DNA from: Symbiodinium natans
Taxonomy: Eukaryota > Sar > Dinophyceae > Suessiales > Symbiodiniaceae
Direction of reading: 5' to 3'
NCBI GenBank assembly: GCA_905221605.1
Contig: CAJNDS010002593.1
Span: 175,814 to 239,813 of the forward strand
Length of the DNA stretch: 64,000 bases
Each line of letters begins with the position of its first letter. Position 1 is the first letter of the stretch. This document shows, piece after piece, positions 10,439 through 20,707 of the stretch. The notes beneath the pieces were generated by a model, which was not told the DNA's origin, did not search any database, and was given only the letters and a program-made list of their open reading frames with translations. The position numbers were made by a program, and so were the translations under genes.

Positions 10439-13400
10439 TCCGCCAGGCTGGGGAGAGTTCCGAGACAAACGGTGGCGTCGCGCGCCAGAGGCCCCACACA
10501 TCGGGCTTGCCGACTGGGTTCGGACAATGTCCCGGCGCGTTGAAAGCCAATTGGTCCGAGATTGGACATTCGGCTACACGACGTGGAATGTGTTATTTCG
10601 TTCCGCTGTGAACTTGTCGCGCAGTGTCTACTCCTACGATACGCCAGTTCTGCAGGATTCCGGTGAGTGGGGTAAGCTGACAGCCGCAGCGCTCGAAGGC
10701 GCTGCCCTGGAGATCCTGCGAGCCTTGCAAGGGACGTACGCAACGCCGGACGGACGGCGGCTCCCCGTCAAAGGAAGCCTCACGCTCGCCAAGTACGCGA
10801 CGGGGTTGTCCGCGACGGCCCGCCGCATCCTGGCAAACATGCACCACACGGCACGTGTCATTCCTGGCACGCAAGAAGCACGCCGACAAATGCGCTTTGA
10901 AATTCAAGGACTGCGAGTGCGATACGGAACCCCAATTTTCGTTACCGTAACTCCGGACGAAGGTCATCAGCTTTTGTACATTCGCTTGTCGCGTCATCGC
11001 CGGAGCGACCCGATTCGACTGTCGGAAGTTGGCGCGGCGGCCGCCGCAGGAGATCGGACGTGGCCCGCGCTTGACGCCGACTTCACATGCTCCTTGCCAG
11101 TGGAGTGTCTGCAGCCGCGCGTGCCGAACTGGGAGGAAAGACGCCGCATTCTCGCACGGGATCCGCTCGCGACCGTGGATGGGTTTCGCGTCACAATGCT
11201 ACTGTTGTTGCGACACCTGTTCGGCGTGAATGTGTGCTTGTACTGCCCAGACTGCAGCTGCGGACCGACGCCGTGCCAAGACGAGCGCGGTAGCAGCGCG
11301 CGAACGAACGGCGGCGTGTTCGGAAGAATCGACACGGCATACATAAGCATCGAGTTTCAGAAATCTGCAGGCTCGCCGCACGGGCATATGCAGTTGTTCG
11401 TGCAGTGTTTGCATCAACACACCAGTCTGCACGAGATTTTCGCGGCAACAGCCGAGCGCGCGGCGGAACTGCGCGAAGCCTACCTGCGCTACAACTCACA
11501 CGTGCGCAGGTGCGTGTACGAAAGAGATCCCGTGGAGGTTGCGGCAGCGATACATGCAGCAGAACAGCAGTGGCCGGAATACAAATCGGAGCAGCGGCTT
11601 ATCAGCCGGCCACGGTACCAAACTGGTGTCATGGCCGCAGAAAACAGCGCGGAGGAGGCAGATCTGTGGACAGAAGCATATTTGCGTGATGACATGTTCC
11701 GCCTACAGGTACTAAAGCAGCATCACGTGCACCTGCCAGACCCCGTCACAGGCGAGCGCGTGCCCCAAGCAGGTTGCCTGAAAGCTGATAACCCTCGCGA
11801 CTGCAAAAGCGGTTTTCCGCGGGAAGCCGAGGTAACGGACGAGGCAGCCGTCATGTGCCCATGCCGTCTGCAAGCACGCGATATGCCCGCGTCCGGACGC
11901 AAGAATTGCATTTGCACGCTTCAGGGGCCTCGTGACGAAGGCTACCTCAACGGGACGCATCCCGCCATTTTAGCATTTGGTCGGTGCAACTCTGACGTGC
12001 AACTCCCGTACCGCTTACCGTACGTCTGCGATGTCTGCCAATCACCGACGGAGCCGCGCGAGCTTCGGGAGATTGTAGCGGCAGCGCAACGCGCGCAAGA
12101 TGCCCAGACTGGCTACTGCTGCGACTACTGCGCGAAAACGCAACCCATGGCCTTCGCCGAACTGAAGGAGCTCCAAAAGGGGCATGCTCGCTTAGCAGAA
12201 CAAACAAAGGGTCGCGGTGTGGAGTACCAGGGGAAGCGGCACATGACGCGCTTTCTATCGGATGCGTATTGCAAGGGGATCGTGCGAGGGCAGGCTGAGT
12301 GCTGCAATCTGCGCTGCAACTACAAGGACGGCGACGCGGCGTGCGCGGAAAGAATCACGACAACGCAGTATGTGACATTTCCCGGACGAGATTTCCTTCG
12401 TTACGCAGACTTGGCGATGACCGGCGAAACGGAACACCGCCGGCGGGTGACGGCGATGTCGCTGGGCCGCAGCAAGCACGTGCCGCGACAGCGGCAGCTG
12501 GCGGAACGCGAACCAGCAGAGTTCTACGCGCGGCGTCCTCGCAACAGCGCTTGCTGGCATCTCTCTCCCTACGAATTTCTGCTGTACTGGCAGGTCGTTC
12601 CTACGAAATCGCCGGCCACTTTACAGGAGTGGGAGACGCAGCCCCGTAGCGCATGGGACGTGGCGCTGACGGAGAGCGGCGAGGCAAAGCTTCGAGCAGG
12701 GGGGGGCAAGCGCGTGCGCCTCGGGCCCGGCAAGGATACGCGCCTGCGCGTCGAACCCAGCGGCGACACCCAGGCCTTCGAGGACATCCCCACGAACGCG
12801 CGCGTACGTGCGGCATGGCTGCTGCGCAGACGCCGCCGCCCGCGCTGCCCGACCTTCGGCCACTGCCCGGTGCCGCGGTACCAGCAAGAATGCCAGGAGG
12901 AGAACTCCAAACTATGCATGGTGTATTTTCGGGCGTGGACGGGCATGCCCCAGCATGCGGACCGCGACGTGCCTCATATAGCCGACTTGCAGGGCAGCTA
13001 CCTCGCGTGGGAGACGGCCTTTCGGGCCTGGCTACAAGAGCTTCCGTGTCAGGAAACGAAACAGCACGTTGGGAATTTCCTGTCCGTGTACCGCGTACGC
13101 TCTCTCGCTGCGGACGCCGAGAACAGTGACAACGACGGCGCAGACACGACTGCCGTGCGCGTGACTGCGGACAATCTGGCTACGAGCCTGACCACGCGCA
13201 AAACAGAAAAAAACGGGGTGGAGGCGCCGGCCGGAGAGTACGAAGACCTGGAGCGGACGTGGAGAACAAAGCAAACAACAGAGAAAGGAAAGCCGGGACG
13301 CGCGCTGGCCACAGAGAATACGTTGGACGTGCGTGACTTGTTGAAGGAAGCGCGGAGGGCGCCGCAGCATGGCGCAGTGGACGAGACTGGCCTCCTCGCG

Positions 13401-16400
13401 GGGCAAGAGACCGAGCGCGAGCCGAGAGCACGCACGCGCGGCGTCCGCGCGACAGTGCACGCTGTCAACGAGTGGATCACAGAGTTGCGCGGTCGGGTCG
13501 ACGAGAAGGGGAGGGCAGTCTGCAACACGGCGCAGCACGCCTTCATCGAGCGGGTGGCGCGCAGGGTCGTGGAAGAGATGCAGACAGGCGAGGCGCAGAG
13601 CGGCGCGCGCGCCGGCCTGTCGGACGCCATGCGTTGGGTGCTGCACGGTGGGCCCGGCACCGGCAAAACGCACGCGATCAAACTGCTGCGCAAGGAGCTC
13701 TTCGAGGACATCCTGGGCTGGACCCAAGGCCTGCAGTTCCAATTCGCGGCGCTGCAGGCGGTAACAGCCGAAATGGTCGATGGGGACACGTTGCACCATG
13801 CCTTCGGGCTGAGCTGGGGCCAAAGCGCCGCGGACGCCACGCCCCTGACGAAAGGCCTGCAGCAAGCACAGCGCATGCTACAATTGCGCTGGCTTATAAT
13901 AGACGAAATAAGCATGGTGAGTGTGGAGCTGTTGGCAAAATTAGAGCAAGCCTGTCGGCGTGTGATTCGGAATGGAAGCCCGTTCAAGCGCGACACAGCC
14001 AACATCGACAAGCCTTTTGGCGGCTTGAACGTTCTTGTCGTTGGGGATTTGTGGCAGCTGGAGCCCCCTAAAGGACACTTCATCGCCGATCTGCCGCACG
14101 AATGGCTGGGCAGCGCAGGCGCGCGGCAGCGGCCCCTCCTGGCACAGGGGCAGGAGCTCATGTGGGGACCGCCGGATCGGGCTTTCCAGGGTTGCACGGA
14201 GCTCGAAGAATGCGAGCGCACTAAAGACGAGTGGTTGAAAGAACTGCAGGACGAGTTCCGCTTCGGCAATCTGACGACGGACAACCATGCCTTCCTGCAT
14301 GGCAAACCAACGCACGTGCCAGGGAGCTGGCTGCGGGGGCGAGCTGAGTGCGGACAAGCAACGTGCCAACGCCTCGGCGCGCTGAAGGCGCAGCCGCAAA
14401 GCATCCTCGCGCAGGAGTGCGAGGTGTGTCGCACCGAGCGCGCCTCGCGGCGACTGGTGGCAGACTCGCCGCACGATCCGAAGTTCCTGGGTCGCTTTGT
14501 CCTCGCGCCCTCTATCTTCGCCACGAACGTACGAAAATGCCACACGAATAAAATCCGCGCGGAGGCCTTCGCGCGCCGGACGAAAAGACACCTGCACTAC
14601 GTCGTGGCCGAGGACCGCGCCTGTGCAGCCGTTGTGCGTGAGAAACCGGACCTAGCCGACCAAAAACTACTCTGGCTGCAGCGCCACGAGAGAGAGTGCG
14701 GCGAGCTGTGTGGCATGCTGCCTCTGTGTGACGGCATGCCCGTGCTCATAACTGACCATCTCAACCGGGCGCGCGGGCTCCTCAAAGGGCGGCGAGGCTT
14801 TGTGACGGGTTGGCGGCACGCCACCGACGGTGCTGAGTCGGGAGGGCCTGCCTGCACGGTGTGGAACAAGCTGCCCGAGGTGGTCTACGTTCGCTTTCCG
14901 GGCGCGAAGTGGCGCATTCATGGGCTGGCCACGGGCGTGTATCCCATCGTGCCAAAACGTGCGACGTGGCATCTGGACGCCGGCCGAAAATCGCCGGTGC
15001 TGGCCGTGCGGCGACGGCAACTTCCCCTAATACCAGCTTTCGCTATGACGGCTCATCAAGCGCAAGGACAGACGCTGGAGGAGGGCATCATCGCAGATTT
15101 GTGTTATGGCGCGTACAGCAACGTCTTGGCCGCGTATGTTGCCTTGACGCGGGTGACGAGTCGGGAAGGCATTCTCATTCTGCGAAGCTTTGATGCAGCT
15201 CCGTTCCAACAGGGCGACAGAAGCTTCCGAGCTCTGCTCATGCAGCACTTGCGCACGCACGACGTCAACTGGGACGCCATCGTACAGAGGTGCGTGCGAG
15301 TGAAGACCTGTAGCGAGTGTCGCACGGAGCGGTTGAAATCGGCTTTTACAGCAGGGCAATGGAAGCAGCCGGAAGAGGTAGCCATTTGCAGGGAGTGCAC
15401 GAAGTCGTACCGAGAGCGCGGCGCGCCGTACCGCTGTAGGCGCTGCAAGCGATGGCAGGCACCGGAGGCATTTCCCGGGAAAATCAGCAATTATCTGATC
15501 TGGCAAAGCACCTGCCTCATGTGCTTGGAAAAGCGACAATGTGGCACTTGCCAGCACTGGTTTCAGCAGGAGGCATTCACGCCGAATGGCTGGCGCCAAA
15601 AACGAGACCGGACATGCAATGTTTGCCGCCAGCAGCTACGGTGCCAGGACATCGGCCTGCGCGCGCGCCGCAGGCTGCATGAACGACGGGAAAAGGTGCG
15701 CAGTGCTGACCGCTGCCAGAAGAGGCAGCAGATTCTGCAAGAGGTGCGAGCCGAAATCCAGAAACGGCAAAAGCAAGGCACCTGCGCGCAGTGCGGTTCC
15801 CAGGCGGCCCAGGCGGGCGGGACAACAGAAGAGAAGCGTCAGTCGAGCGCAGCACGCAGCGTGAGTGCCAACAAAGACATGGCGGCGCCGAGACCATTTC
15901 CGTCGGAGGGCGAGTGTTTGCGTGACGATGGAGGACGTCCGGTCATGCCCTCCGAGCGCGCGCCTGTCGTCTATCGTTGCCCGGCCTGCCGCGCAGCCAT
16001 CGCGGCGGACGTAAGAGACGGCAGTGTAGACAGTCGGTGCGCATGCGGACATCGCTTGACAGCCCTGGAAGGGCAGCTCGTGCCGACGATGGCTGGCAGC
16101 AAGAGAAAATACTCTTACGAGTGCCCGCAGTGTCAAGCGAAGATCGCATCAGCCACGCGAGACGGAAAAATCGACAGCCGACGGAAATGTGGACACCAGT
16201 TCGTGGTTGCCGCAGGCGAAGTCGTGGCGGCTGCCTTGGCAGGTAGAGTCTATTCGTACGAGTGCCCACAGTGCAAGGCAACGGTGCAATCAACCACGCG
16301 AGACGGATGCGTCGACAGCCGCCGGAAATGTGGACACCAGTTCGTGGTTGCTGCAGGCGAAGTCGTGGCGGCTGCCTTGGCAGGTAGAGTCTATTCGTAC

Positions 16401-16673
16401 GAGTGCCCACAGTGCAAGGCAAAGGTGCAATCAACCACGCGAGACGGATGCATCGACAGCCGACGGAAATGTGGACACCAGTTCGTGGTTGCTGCAGGCG
16501 AAGTCGTGGCGGCTGCCTTGGCAGGTAGAGTCTATTCGTACGAGTGCCCACAGTGCAAGGCGCCGGTCGAATCAACCACGCGAGACGGACGCATCGACAA
16601 CCGGCGGAAATGTGGACACCGATTCACCGTCGCTGCAGGCGAAGTCGTGGTGAAAGGGGTATGTGAGCGCTAG
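10371..16673 (+). CDS. Helitron-like Rep/PIF1 helicase polyprotein (ORF2)
   Basis: The frame is open from 10371 to TAG 16671-16673; from the ATG at 10410 it is 2,087 codons. Residues are numbered from that Met. At 320-345 is a Rep-like block with the HUH motif PHGH (His324, His326). Residues 569-576 read YCCDYCAK, fitting the Helitron Y2 form YxxxYxxK with Tyr569 and Tyr573 as likely nucleophiles. GGPGTGKT at 1080-1087 is Walker A, LIIDEIS with Asp1165-Glu1166 is Walker B, HQAQGQ at 1549-1554 and YVALTRV at 1576-1582 are late helicase motifs typical of PIF1. From about 1634 to 1745 there are CxxC pairs resembling Stc1-type zinc modules. Residues 1855-2087 are five tandem zinc modules. The expected role is nicking, strand transfer and unwinding in rolling-circle transposition. 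No endonuclease or OTU domain was noticed. Frame integrity over 6 kb suggests recent activity. Confidence 0.85.
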   Translation, partial: TSSRPYFGVAFAYMFQYCTAMPDPPGWGEFRDKRWRRAPEAPHIGLADWVRTMSRRVESQLVRDWTFGYTTWNVLFRSAVNLSRSVYSYDTPVLQDSGEWGKLTAAALEGAALEILRALQGTYATPDGRRLPVKGSLTLAKYATGLSATARRILANMHHTARVIPGTQEARRQMRFEIQGLRVRYGTPIFVTVTPDEGHQLLYIRLSRHRRSDPIRLSEVGAAAAAGDRTWPALDADFTCSLPVECLQPRVPNWEERRRILARDPLATVDGFRVTMLLLLRHLFGVNVCLYCPDCSCGPTPCQDERGSSARTNGGVFGRIDTAYISIEFQKSAGSPHGHMQLFVQCLHQHTSLHEIFAATAERAAELREAYLRYNSHVRRCVYERDPVEVAAAIHAAEQQWPEYKSEQRLISRPRYQTGVMAAENSAEEADLWTEAYLRDDMFRLQVLKQHHVHLPDPVTGERVPQAGCLKADNPRDCKSGFPREAEVTDEAAVMCPCRLQARDMPASGRKNCICTLQGPRDEGYLNGTHPAILAFGRCNSDVQLPYRLPYVCDVCQSPTEPRELREIVAAAQRAQDAQTGYCCDYCAKTQPMAFAELKELQKGHARLAEQTKGRGVEYQGKRHMTRFLSDAYCKGIVRGQAECCNLRCNYKDGDAACAERITTTQYVTFPGRDFLRYADLAMTGETEHRRRVTAMSLGRSKHVPRQRQLAEREPAEFYARRPRNSACWHLSPYEFLLYWQVVPTKSPATLQEWETQPRSAWDVALTESGEAKLRAGGGKRVRLGPGKDTRLRVEPSGDTQAFEDIPTNARVRAAWLLRRRRRPRCPTFGHCPVPRYQQECQEENSKLCMVYFRAWTGMPQHADRDVPHIADLQGSYLAWETAFRAWLQELPCQETKQHVGNFLSVYRVRSLAADAENSDNDGADTTAVRVTADNLATSLTTRKTEKNGVEAPAGEYEDLERTWRTKQTTEKGKPGRALATENTLDVRDLLKEARRAPQHGAVDETGLLAGQETEREPRARTRGVRATVHAVNEWITELRGRVDEKGRAVCNTAQHAFIERVARRVVEEMQTGEAQSGARAGLSDAMRWVLHGGPGTGKTHAIKLLRKELFEDILGWTQGLQFQFAALQAVTAEMVDGDTLHHAFGLSWGQSAADATPLTKGLQQAQRMLQLRWLIIDEISMVSVELLAKLEQACRRVIRNGSPFKRDTANIDKPFGGLNVLVVGDLWQLEPPKGHFIADLPHEWLGSAGARQRPLLAQGQELMWGPPDRAFQGCTELEECERTKDEWLKELQDEFRFGNLTTDNHAFLHGKPTHVPGSWLRGRAECGQATCQRLGALKAQPQSILAQECEVCRTERASRRLVADSPHDPKFLGRFVLAPSIFATNVRKCHTNKIRAEAFARRTKRHLHYVVAEDRACAAVVREKPDLADQKLLWLQRHERECGELCGMLPLCDGMPVLITDHLNRARGLLKGRRGFVTGWRHATDGAESGGPACTVWNKLPEVVYVRFPGAKWRIHGLATGVYPIVPKRATWHLDAGRKSPVLAVRRRQLPLIPAFAMTAHQAQGQTLEEGIIADLCYGAYSNVLAAYVALTRVTSREGILILRSFDAAPFQQGDRSFRALLMQHLRTHDVNWDAIVQRCVRVKTCSECRTERLKSAFTAGQWKQPEEVAICRECTKSYRERGAPYRCRRCKRWQAPEAFPGKISNYLIWQSTCLMCLEKRQCGTCQHWFQQEAFTPNGWRQKRDRTCNVCRQQLRCQDIGLRARRRLHERREKVRSADRCQKRQQILQEVRAEIQKRQKQGTCAQCGSQAAQAGGTTEEKRQSSAARSVSANKDMAAPRPFPSEGECLRDDGGRPVMPSERAPVVYRCPACRAAIAADVRDGSVDSRCACGHRLTALEGQLVPTMAGSKRKYSYECPQCQAKIASATRDGKIDSRRKCGHQFVVAAGEVVAAALAGRVYSYECPQCKATVQSTTRDGCVDSRRKCGHQFVVAAGEVVAAALAGRVYSYECPQCKAKVQSTTRDGCIDSRRKCGHQFVVAAGEVVAAALAGRVYSYECPQCKAPVESTTRDGRIDNRRKCGHRFTVAAGEVVVKGVCER
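15972..16673 (+). repeat. Five tandem 47-codon zinc-module repeats in ORF2
   Basis: The units start at 15972 (degenerate, 46 codons), 16110, 16251, 16392 and 16533 (47 codons, 141 bp each). Each encodes C-x2-C-x18-C-x-H with the core TRDGxIDSRRKCGH. The 16251 and 16392 units are nearly identical at DNA level. The last diverges at its end (EVVVKGVCER) and contains the stop. The near identity points to recent in-frame duplication. A likely role is nucleic-acid binding; this is inference from the zinc-ribbon-like pattern. Confidence 0.93.
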
Positions 16674-16679
16674 GGCGGA

Positions 16680-18290
16680 ATAGTAGGTGGGGGTGAGAGG
16701 AGGGTGGATTAGGGGAGCGGGCTTGAGAGAGATGCAAGATGCAAGATGCAAAGATTAGTGGGTGGAAGACTGTGTGTTGGAACCTTAAAGCAATGGGGGG
16801 GTAAAAACAGTGGTGGGAAGGGTGGATGGTGGGGGGGGCGGGAAGGGGTGTGGGGAGGGGTGTGGTATGGCCGGGTGTGGGCGGGGGGCGAGGGGATGGT
16901 ATTTGGGGGGGTGGTGGGGTGTTGGGGGGGTCGGGGCTGGGGAGGGGGGGAGTGGGGGGGCAGAGGGTGGGCGAAGGCGGGGGTATGCGAGGGCAGCGGG
17001 TCGGCAGCGGGTGGGGTAGGGCAGGGGGGGTTGTGGCGGGTGGGGGAGGGGGGAGGGAAAGGAGAGGGGCAGGGATGGGGTTGGAAAGGGGAAGGGTACT
17101 GAGGAAGAGGGGCAGGGGAAGGGAGTGGAATGGTTGGGTAGAGGGCATCGGCGAGGGGGGTACAGGCGGAGGGGGGGGGTTTGGAGAACGCAGTGGGTGA
17201 GGGATTGAGGAGGGGCAGGGCGCGGCTGGGGAGGGGGGGTGGCGGGGCCAGAGGGGGGGTGGGGGGAAGTGGCGTGTGAGGTGGGTGTGTGTGGGGTGGG
17301 AGGTCAGGGACGGGGGGGAGGAGGACGGGTGGGGAGGGAGAGGAGAGGGGCAGGGCAGGAGGAGTGGAATGGTTGGGAAGGGGAAGGGTAGGGGGGCGGG
17401 GGATGGGGTGGGGGAGGGGGGTGGAAGGACCCTGTAAATGATTGCCTCATCCGTGAGGGGAGGTCTTGGCGGAGGGGGGGGTCGGCAGCGGGTGGGGTAG
17501 GGCGGGGGGAGTGGGGGGTTTAGAGGGTAGGTTTGCGCGGGATGTGAGGGGCGTGGCTGGGACAGAGGAATGGAGTGAAGAGTTGCGGTCAGGGCAGGGA
17601 TGGGGGAAGGCCCCAAAAAAAACACGGGGAACAAACAGGGAGGGGAGCAGTGCGGGAGGGTGGGTGAGGGGGGGGGGGAAGCGAAGGGGGGTGGGGGGGT
17701 GAGAGGGGGGGGTGGGGAGAGGCGGGAAGGGCGAGAGGGCGGGCGTGTACTGGACCCTTTATCGTTGTCTCATCGGCGGGTGGCAGCGGGTGGGGTAGGG
17801 CAGGGGGGGGCTGGGGGGTTTGGTGGTAGGGGTTGGGGGGGGGTGGGTTTCTAATCGGTGGGGGGTGGGGGGTGGGGGGGTGGGGTGGGGGATGGGGTGG
17901 NNNNNNNNNNNNNNNNNNNNNNNNNNNNNNNNNNNNNNNNNNNNNNNNNNNNNNNNNNNNNNNNNNNNNNNNNNNNNNNNNNNNNNNNNNNNNNNNNNNN
18001 GGGGGGGGGGTGGGGGCAACAAACAGAGAGTGTTCGGAGAGGTGGAGTGGAGGAGGTCGGCGGGGTGTGTAGGGGGGGTAGGGGGTTGGGGGCGGGGGGT
18101 GGGGCGGGGGGGTGGGGGGGACGGAGAGGTGGAGTGGAAGAGGTTGCGGTCAGGGCAGGGATGGGGGGAGGTCGAGTGTTCGGAGAGGTGGAGTGGAGGA
18201 GGTTGCGGTCAGGGCAGGGATGGGGGGAGGTCGGGGGGGGGGGGGGGAACAAACAGAGGGTCTTCACTGACGCCGCCCCCGCTGTTGCTG
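16680..18290. repeat. G-rich low-complexity field, 3' flank of the element
   Basis: About 1.6 kb is dominated by G runs on the + strand, with recurring phrases. CAGCGGGTGGGGTAGGGC occurs near 17006, 17489 and 17787, and AACAAACAG near 17632, 18018 and 18248. A 59-bp unit beginning CGGAGAGGTGGAGTGG is repeated at 18122 and 18181, with a related start at 18035. ATGCAAG units occur near 16733-16752. Long ORFs on both strands (Gly/Arg/Trp-rich or Pro-rich) are by-products. The field contains a gap. Confidence 0.9.
17901..18000. other. Assembly gap, 100 N
   Basis: Exactly 100 N inside the G-rich field, so the true length of this flank is unknown. Confidence 0.98.
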
Positions 18291-18380
18291 GGGTCGGCGG
18301 ATTATTTATAATATGATTATTGATACTATGAATATTGATGATATTTTGCCGTGTTGGTCTCCAGAGGCTGCTCTGTTGCA

Positions 18381-18566
18381 CCCGCAGGCTACATCATCGA
18401 GAATGGCAGCGCAGCGCGGAACAGCTTCGATGTGCAAGCACGCTGCGACGACGCTAATGGGCAACCCGCTTGCAAGCAAGGATCTTGCAGCCTGAGCCAT
18501 ATCGCCCCATGCTCCACAGCCAGCCAGATTCTGGACTGCACAGGACCTGTTGTGAATTTTGCTTAG
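18381..18566 (+). CDS. Possible Cys-containing extracellular exon
   Basis: The frame reads AGYIIENGSAARNSFDVQAR and then a segment with six spaced Cys (RCDD, ACKQGSC, PCST, LDC) before TAG 18564-18566. The GY-x-I-x-x-G start and Cys spacing recall sushi- or EGF-like extracellular modules common in dinoflagellate predicted proteins. The acceptor could be the CAG just before the GGC at 18391. No adjoining exons were set, and the call is weak. Confidence 0.3.
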   Translation, partial: PAGYIIENGSAARNSFDVQARCDDANGQPACKQGSCSLSHIAPCSTASQILDCTGPVVNFA

Positions 18567-20352
18567 ATTTCCAGAGGTCGTTCTCGATTGGTGGGTCAGG
18601 TACGGAGGGATCGCCGTCGTGACTCCTTGCTCCATGACCTCCAAGAGATTTGCCCTCAGCGGCTGCCTGCTCAAGGAGCAGCGCCCTGGCCGAACGAGTT
18701 GTGGACCATGGTGGGCCCTCTTTTGCCTGGATGGTGCGTCGCTCTAAGGTGTTCCGCGAAGCGCTGCTTGGTGAAATGAGAGTTGTGGGCCTGTGGGCCC
18801 CTGCCGCGTGGCCCAAAAAGGAGTCGGCGCGCGCACGACTGCTGTGATTTCTGCCCCTCGGCGCTAGAGCCAATGGTGAAATTTCACTTGCAGCAGGAAG
18901 CTAAGCTCACCACGGAACATTTGTGAAAGCTGAGATTGAGAGGGATCGGAGGGCATGAAAGGTCCGTTCCCAGAACTCGACTCGGAGCTGCCAGCTTTGT
19001 AAGGCTGGGCATGCAAGTCTCCTTAATCTGTGAGCCTGCGGTAGAAGGAGGTCTCTATTTGGGCTTGTCGAAACAGAGTGTCCGTTTGCGCCGCAAATCG
19101 GCGGCGCCAGGGGCAACCTTTCCATCAAGAAGGGCTGCTAACTCGAACATGCGATTACTCCGGGACGTACAGGCTGCTGTGTGCAACATTCTGTGAAGGA
19201 TGGTGACCGTGTGAGGAACCGGGATATGTGGTAGCAATATCAACCCTAAGAGCACTGACGCACCTCTTGCACCATGCCTCGGACTTTACGGTGCGGTGCC
19301 ACCTGGAACCATCATGCCTTGGATAACTTGCGGTATGCTGCTGCAGCATGAAGAGAGTGAGCTTCCACAACGTTGCTGCATCCGTCTGCATCCGTCTGCT
19401 TGGTTTGGCTTTGAGATGCTTTGAGTTGAATGACTCTGGCAAAATGGGACGGGAGCTAGGGGGGTGAGATGCGTCTGAGGCCGTTACTCGCCGTTCAGTC
19501 CTGCTCCCCATTGCCAGGGCCCAATTCCGTACACGAACTGTTCTCTGGACTTCTCTGGAAAGTATGGTTACAGTATGGTTGGTATTGGGCTCACACTTGA
19601 ACACACCACTTTGCGCTCTCCGGCATGCAGCTGGTCTGATTGTTCGATGGCTTCCAGAAGTCTTGTTGACCCATACTCTGTATGCCTTTAGCAATAATTT
19701 GATGACTGTGTCCTCGAGCGATAAAGCTTCATAGGGTTACTGGACAGTCGGCGTTCTAGCGCGTCAAGAGCATGCCCAAAGAAACTCGACTTCTCCAAGA
19801 CCTGTTCCGACCATTATGCAAAGCGCTTGTGAGGTGCTGGCAGTTGTGGCACTGAGGGTCAGCTTGGCTTTCCTCCCAGCCCGGGCGCCCGGAAAGTAGA
19901 AAGGAATAATGGCTCACAGGACAGTACTCGGGGCTCTTCTTGGGGTGTTGCAGCTGCTAAGTAGGACTTGCTGCGCTACTTGTGCATGCTACTTTTCAAG
20001 GCCTTTTGAGGTACCTTTTGCACGCACGCGCGTGCCCATTCTCAAAGCCTGCCGTTCCAGTGCCATGGGCCTTGGCAAGCAGCATGCAAGTTCCGTGTGC
20101 AGACGCTGTGCAAACACCCTGCGCACCATTCTTGGCGCTGCAGTCCCCGGCCGCCGCGCCTCGGATCCAGCCACAGCTCCGTGCGGCCGAGGCGTGGGTG
20201 ATGGGTCGATGCAAAGAATATCTGTCGCCGCATTCCCTAGGTACGTAAGCTCCGCTCTCCCTTGGTGTCCGTCTTCCCAAGTGCCTTTGTGAGTTGTGTT
20301 TATGGGGCCGTAGTGCCGTAGGGACGTGGTGTGCAAAGAAGCGTATGGAGAT
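18567..20352. other. No gene recognised
   Basis: Only short, unrelated open stretches on both strands, such as 19155-19694 minus and 19909-20292 plus. None shows a family motif or a convincing chain of AG|G acceptors. Confidence 0.4.
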
Positions 20353-20707
20353 ATGGAGGCGGCCGCCATCTCGACTGGCCTGACCCTGGCCGGATCCATG
20401 CCTGCCCTGGCCACCTGGAGCGAGGGCTCCGAGCCCGGGCAGAACATCGACCCAGCGGGGTGGCCCAGTGCCACACTTTGATACACTTTGCCGCTTCGCC
20501 GTGCAGCCCCAGCTCGGTGCATCCTGGGCTTGCAGGACTCCACGGAGGCCTACAACCGCAAGGCACGATCCGAGCTCAGCTCATTGCCTGTACCATTCTC
20601 GCTTGTCACGTTCCGAGATCCTCAACGCCACCGCCATTTGCTTGACATTCTCCGTCTTCTTGGTGGGTCTCGTTGTCAGCCAGGCCGGCTGCCAGAAAGC
20701 CGCCTAA
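20353..20707 (+). CDS. Possible small membrane protein, two exon fragments
   Basis: An ATG at 20353 opens MEAAAISTGLTLAGSMPALA and a Trp/Glu/Pro-containing stretch, stopping near 20481. A second open stretch in another frame ends at 20707 with ILNATAICLTFSVFLVGLVV and a short QAGCQKAA tail. This is a plausible C-terminal transmembrane helix. The two could be joined by a short intron, but I could not fix phases. There is no family assignment. Confidence 0.25.

Larger units (their letters stand above)
9387..16673 (+). mobile_element. Helitron/PIF1-like transposable element, intronless
   Basis: The element is recognised from its coding capacity: a Rep-type HUH/Y2 region followed by a superfamily-1 PIF1-type helicase, the RepHel layout of Helitrons. 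The coding part (9425-16673) has no introns, in sharp contrast to neighbouring genes with introns every 50-100 bases, and it uses G+C-rich codons. It sits between two G-run repeat fields (8.76-9.23 and 16.68-18.3 kb). I could not define true ends: no convincing 5' TC or 3' CTRR-with-hairpin terminus was identified, and the right side merges into low-complexity DNA. The left limit is put at the first direct repeat and the right limit at the stop codon, so both are provisional. Confidence 0.75.

Noticed and set aside
13049-14545. 498-codon minus-strand ORF inside the transposon
   Set aside because: It is antisense to the helicase motifs, Ser/Arg/Cys-rich, with no motifs of its own; an expected shadow of GC-rich codons.
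15943-16575. Minus-strand 210-codon ORF with repeated PCTVGTRTNRLYLPRQPPRL
   Set aside because: It is the antisense shadow of the 141-bp zinc-module repeat.
16624-17634. 336-codon Pro-rich minus-strand ORF
   Set aside because: It is produced by C runs opposite the G-rich repeat field.
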